NCBI GenBank assembly: GCA_023457715.1
Contig: JAEWKR010000107.1
Location: 62,001 to 126,000, forward strand
Direction: 5' to 3'
DNA: 64,000 bases
Origin: Verrucomicrobiota bacterium
Lineage (GTDB): Bacteria > Verrucomicrobiota > Verrucomicrobiia > Opitutales > Opitutaceae
Shown here: piece after piece, positions 62,926 to 64,000 of the stretch
Position numbering within the stretch: the stretch's first letter is position 1
How the letters are laid out: every line of letters starts with the position of its first letter
Translations under genes and position numbers: made by a program
The notes under the pieces: model-generated
Told to the model about the DNA's origin: nothing
The model's database searches: none
The model's input: the letters and a program-made list of their open reading frames with translations, nothing else

Positions 62926-64000
62926 ATGTATCTCAAGGCGCTCAAGCTCCATGGCTTCAAATCGTTCGCTGATCCGACCACTCTGCGCTTCGAGCCGGGC
63001 GTAACGGCCATCGTCGGGCCGAACGGTTGCGGAAAGTCGAACATCGCCGATTCGATCCGGTGGGTACTCGGTGAACAAAGTGCCAAGGCGTTGCGTGGCG
63101 GTAAGATGCAAGATGTCATCTTCGAAGGCGCGGACACCCGCAAACCGGCGCAAATGTGCGAAGTGTCCCTGCTTCTGACCGAGTGCGAGAAACAGCTCGG
63201 CAGCGAATTTCACGAGATCGAGATCACCCGGCGGGTGCACCGCGATGGGCAGGGCGAGTATTTCTTCAACGGCCAGCCGTGCCGGCTGAAGGACATCCAG
63301 AAGCTGTTCATGGACACCGGTATTGGCCGGACCAGCTACTCGATCATGGCGCAGGGCCAGATCGACCAGATCCTGTCCTCCAAGCCGGAGGAGCGCCGGG
63401 CCGTTTTTGAAGAGGCCGCGGGCATCACGAAGTACAAAGCGCAACGGCGCGAGGCGCTGCAGAAGCTGACGTTGACCGACCAGAACCTCGCGCGGGTGGC
63501 CGACGTCATTGGCGAAGTTTCGCGCCAGATCGGGTCCCTGCGCCGGCAGGCCGCGAAGGCGATGCGTTACAAGCGCATCAATCACCGCCTGCGCCACCTC
63601 GCGCTGGCCTGGAGTGGTTTTCACCACGCGCAACTGACCGCGACCCTTGGCGCGTTGGACGAAAAGGTGCACGCCCTCAGGGCCGAGGCCGAGGCACGAC
63701 GGGCCAACTTTGAAACGCAGCAGACGAGCCTCGACGAAAAGAAGGCGCATCGCAGCCGGCTCAACCAGCGCGTGCAGGATGCCCAGCAGGCGGTCTTCGA
63801 TGTGCGTTCGCAACGGGAGTCCGCGGAAAATGCCGCCAACCTGGCGCAGATCCGCCGCTCGGGTCTGGCGGACCGACTCGAGTCATCGCGAAGCAATCTC
63901 GGCGAGATCGACATGCAGCTGCGCGAGGTGAGCGCACAGGTCGACACCGGAGCGCAGGACAAGCAATTGCAACTCGAACTCCTGGGCGGGAGCGACGCGG
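62926..64000 (+). CDS. smc: Chromosome segregation ATPase SMC, 5' part
   Basis: The frame is open to the window edge (358 codons seen). The ABC head begins MYLKALKLHGFKSFADPTT, Walker A GPNGCGKSN and RWVLGEQSAKALRGGKM follow, then the FFNGQPCRLKDI and GIGRTSYSIMAQGQIDQIL segments, EERRAVFEEAAGITKYK, and the start of the first coiled coil. SMC organises and segregates the chromosome with ScpA and ScpB. An ATG at 62905 would add seven residues; 62926 fits the family's N-terminus. Confidence 0.95.
   Translation, partial: MYLKALKLHGFKSFADPTTLRFEPGVTAIVGPNGCGKSNIADSIRWVLGEQSAKALRGGKMQDVIFEGADTRKPAQMCEVSLLLTECEKQLGSEFHEIEITRRVHRDGQGEYFFNGQPCRLKDIQKLFMDTGIGRTSYSIMAQGQIDQILSSKPEERRAVFEEAAGITKYKAQRREALQKLTLTDQNLARVADVIGEVSRQIGSLRRQAAKAMRYKRINHRLRHLALAWSGFHHAQLTATLGALDEKVHALRAEAEARRANFETQQTSLDEKKAHRSRLNQRVQDAQQAVFDVRSQRESAENAANLAQIRRSGLADRLESSRSNLGEIDMQLREVSAQVDTGAQDKQLQLELLGGSDA

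Overview
The window is GC-rich, densely coded bacterial DNA and most resembles a verrucomicrobial chromosome of the Opitutaceae type. This rests on a VPDSG-CTERM-like surface lectin, OleA/OleB-type hydrocarbon genes, large secreted proteins sharing a C-terminal beta module, a TIGR02436-type four-helix-bundle gene, and very repeat-rich intergenic DNA. The taxonomic call is an inference from gene content; no 16S gene is present. All genes except the two at the window ends are complete, apart from a few obvious remnants.

Layout. (1) 1-6.3 kb: metG, then a menaquinone block (menF and menD) with a DUF1573-cytochrome c fusion between them, then a small TonB-C protein. (2) 6.5-11.2 kb: a tight run of a CrtI-like FAD oxidoreductase, a FabZ-like dehydratase, FabI, OleA and OleB, which looks like a head-to-head acyl condensation pathway, but oleC and oleD are absent here. 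(3) 11.3-17.3 kb: stand-alone receiver, secreted coiled coil, WcaJ-type sugar transferase, HTH-EIIA fusion, VanZ and a TMTC-like membrane protein. (4) 17.3-19.7 kb: a gene graveyard packed with a short GGGTCTGTCCC element, with a TetR tail, an M16-peptidase tail and one intact lipoprotein gene bracketed by ~124-bp direct repeats. (5) 19.7-30.4 kb: lipoprotein, comM, L-type lectin, double thioredoxin-fold protein, SET-domain protein, giant glycosidase, HD protein and coaE. (6) 30.5-44.3 kb: housekeeping genes (rho, pilT, an HD nuclease, hisF, a second diverged rho, acs), separated by unusual intergenic inverted tandem-repeat structures. (7) 44.4-55.5 kb: NHL/Ig surface protein, double adenylate kinase, M49 peptidase, a paralogous membrane-anchored pair and a Tat-exported aldo/keto reductase. 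(8) 55.7-61 kb: tRNA-Met(CAT) and a signalling cluster of a hybrid kinase, a degenerate receiver, a NarL-type regulator and a GAF kinase. (9) 61-64 kb: another GGGTCTGTCCC array, a Tat-exported DUF2264 protein and the 5' part of smc.

The most unusual signal is intergenic. At many loci, short units of roughly 6-10 nt are tandemly repeated to form one arm, and the reverse complement of the same units forms a second arm. The unit sequence is private to almost every locus. The arms usually start at, or a few bases after, a stop codon. At 38.43-39.04 kb the two arms are separated by a four-helix-bundle gene, as if the gene sat in the loop of a giant hairpin. Several REP-like palindromes, some in inverted doublets, and two intact Rho factors add to a picture of extensive 3'-end and intergenic structure.
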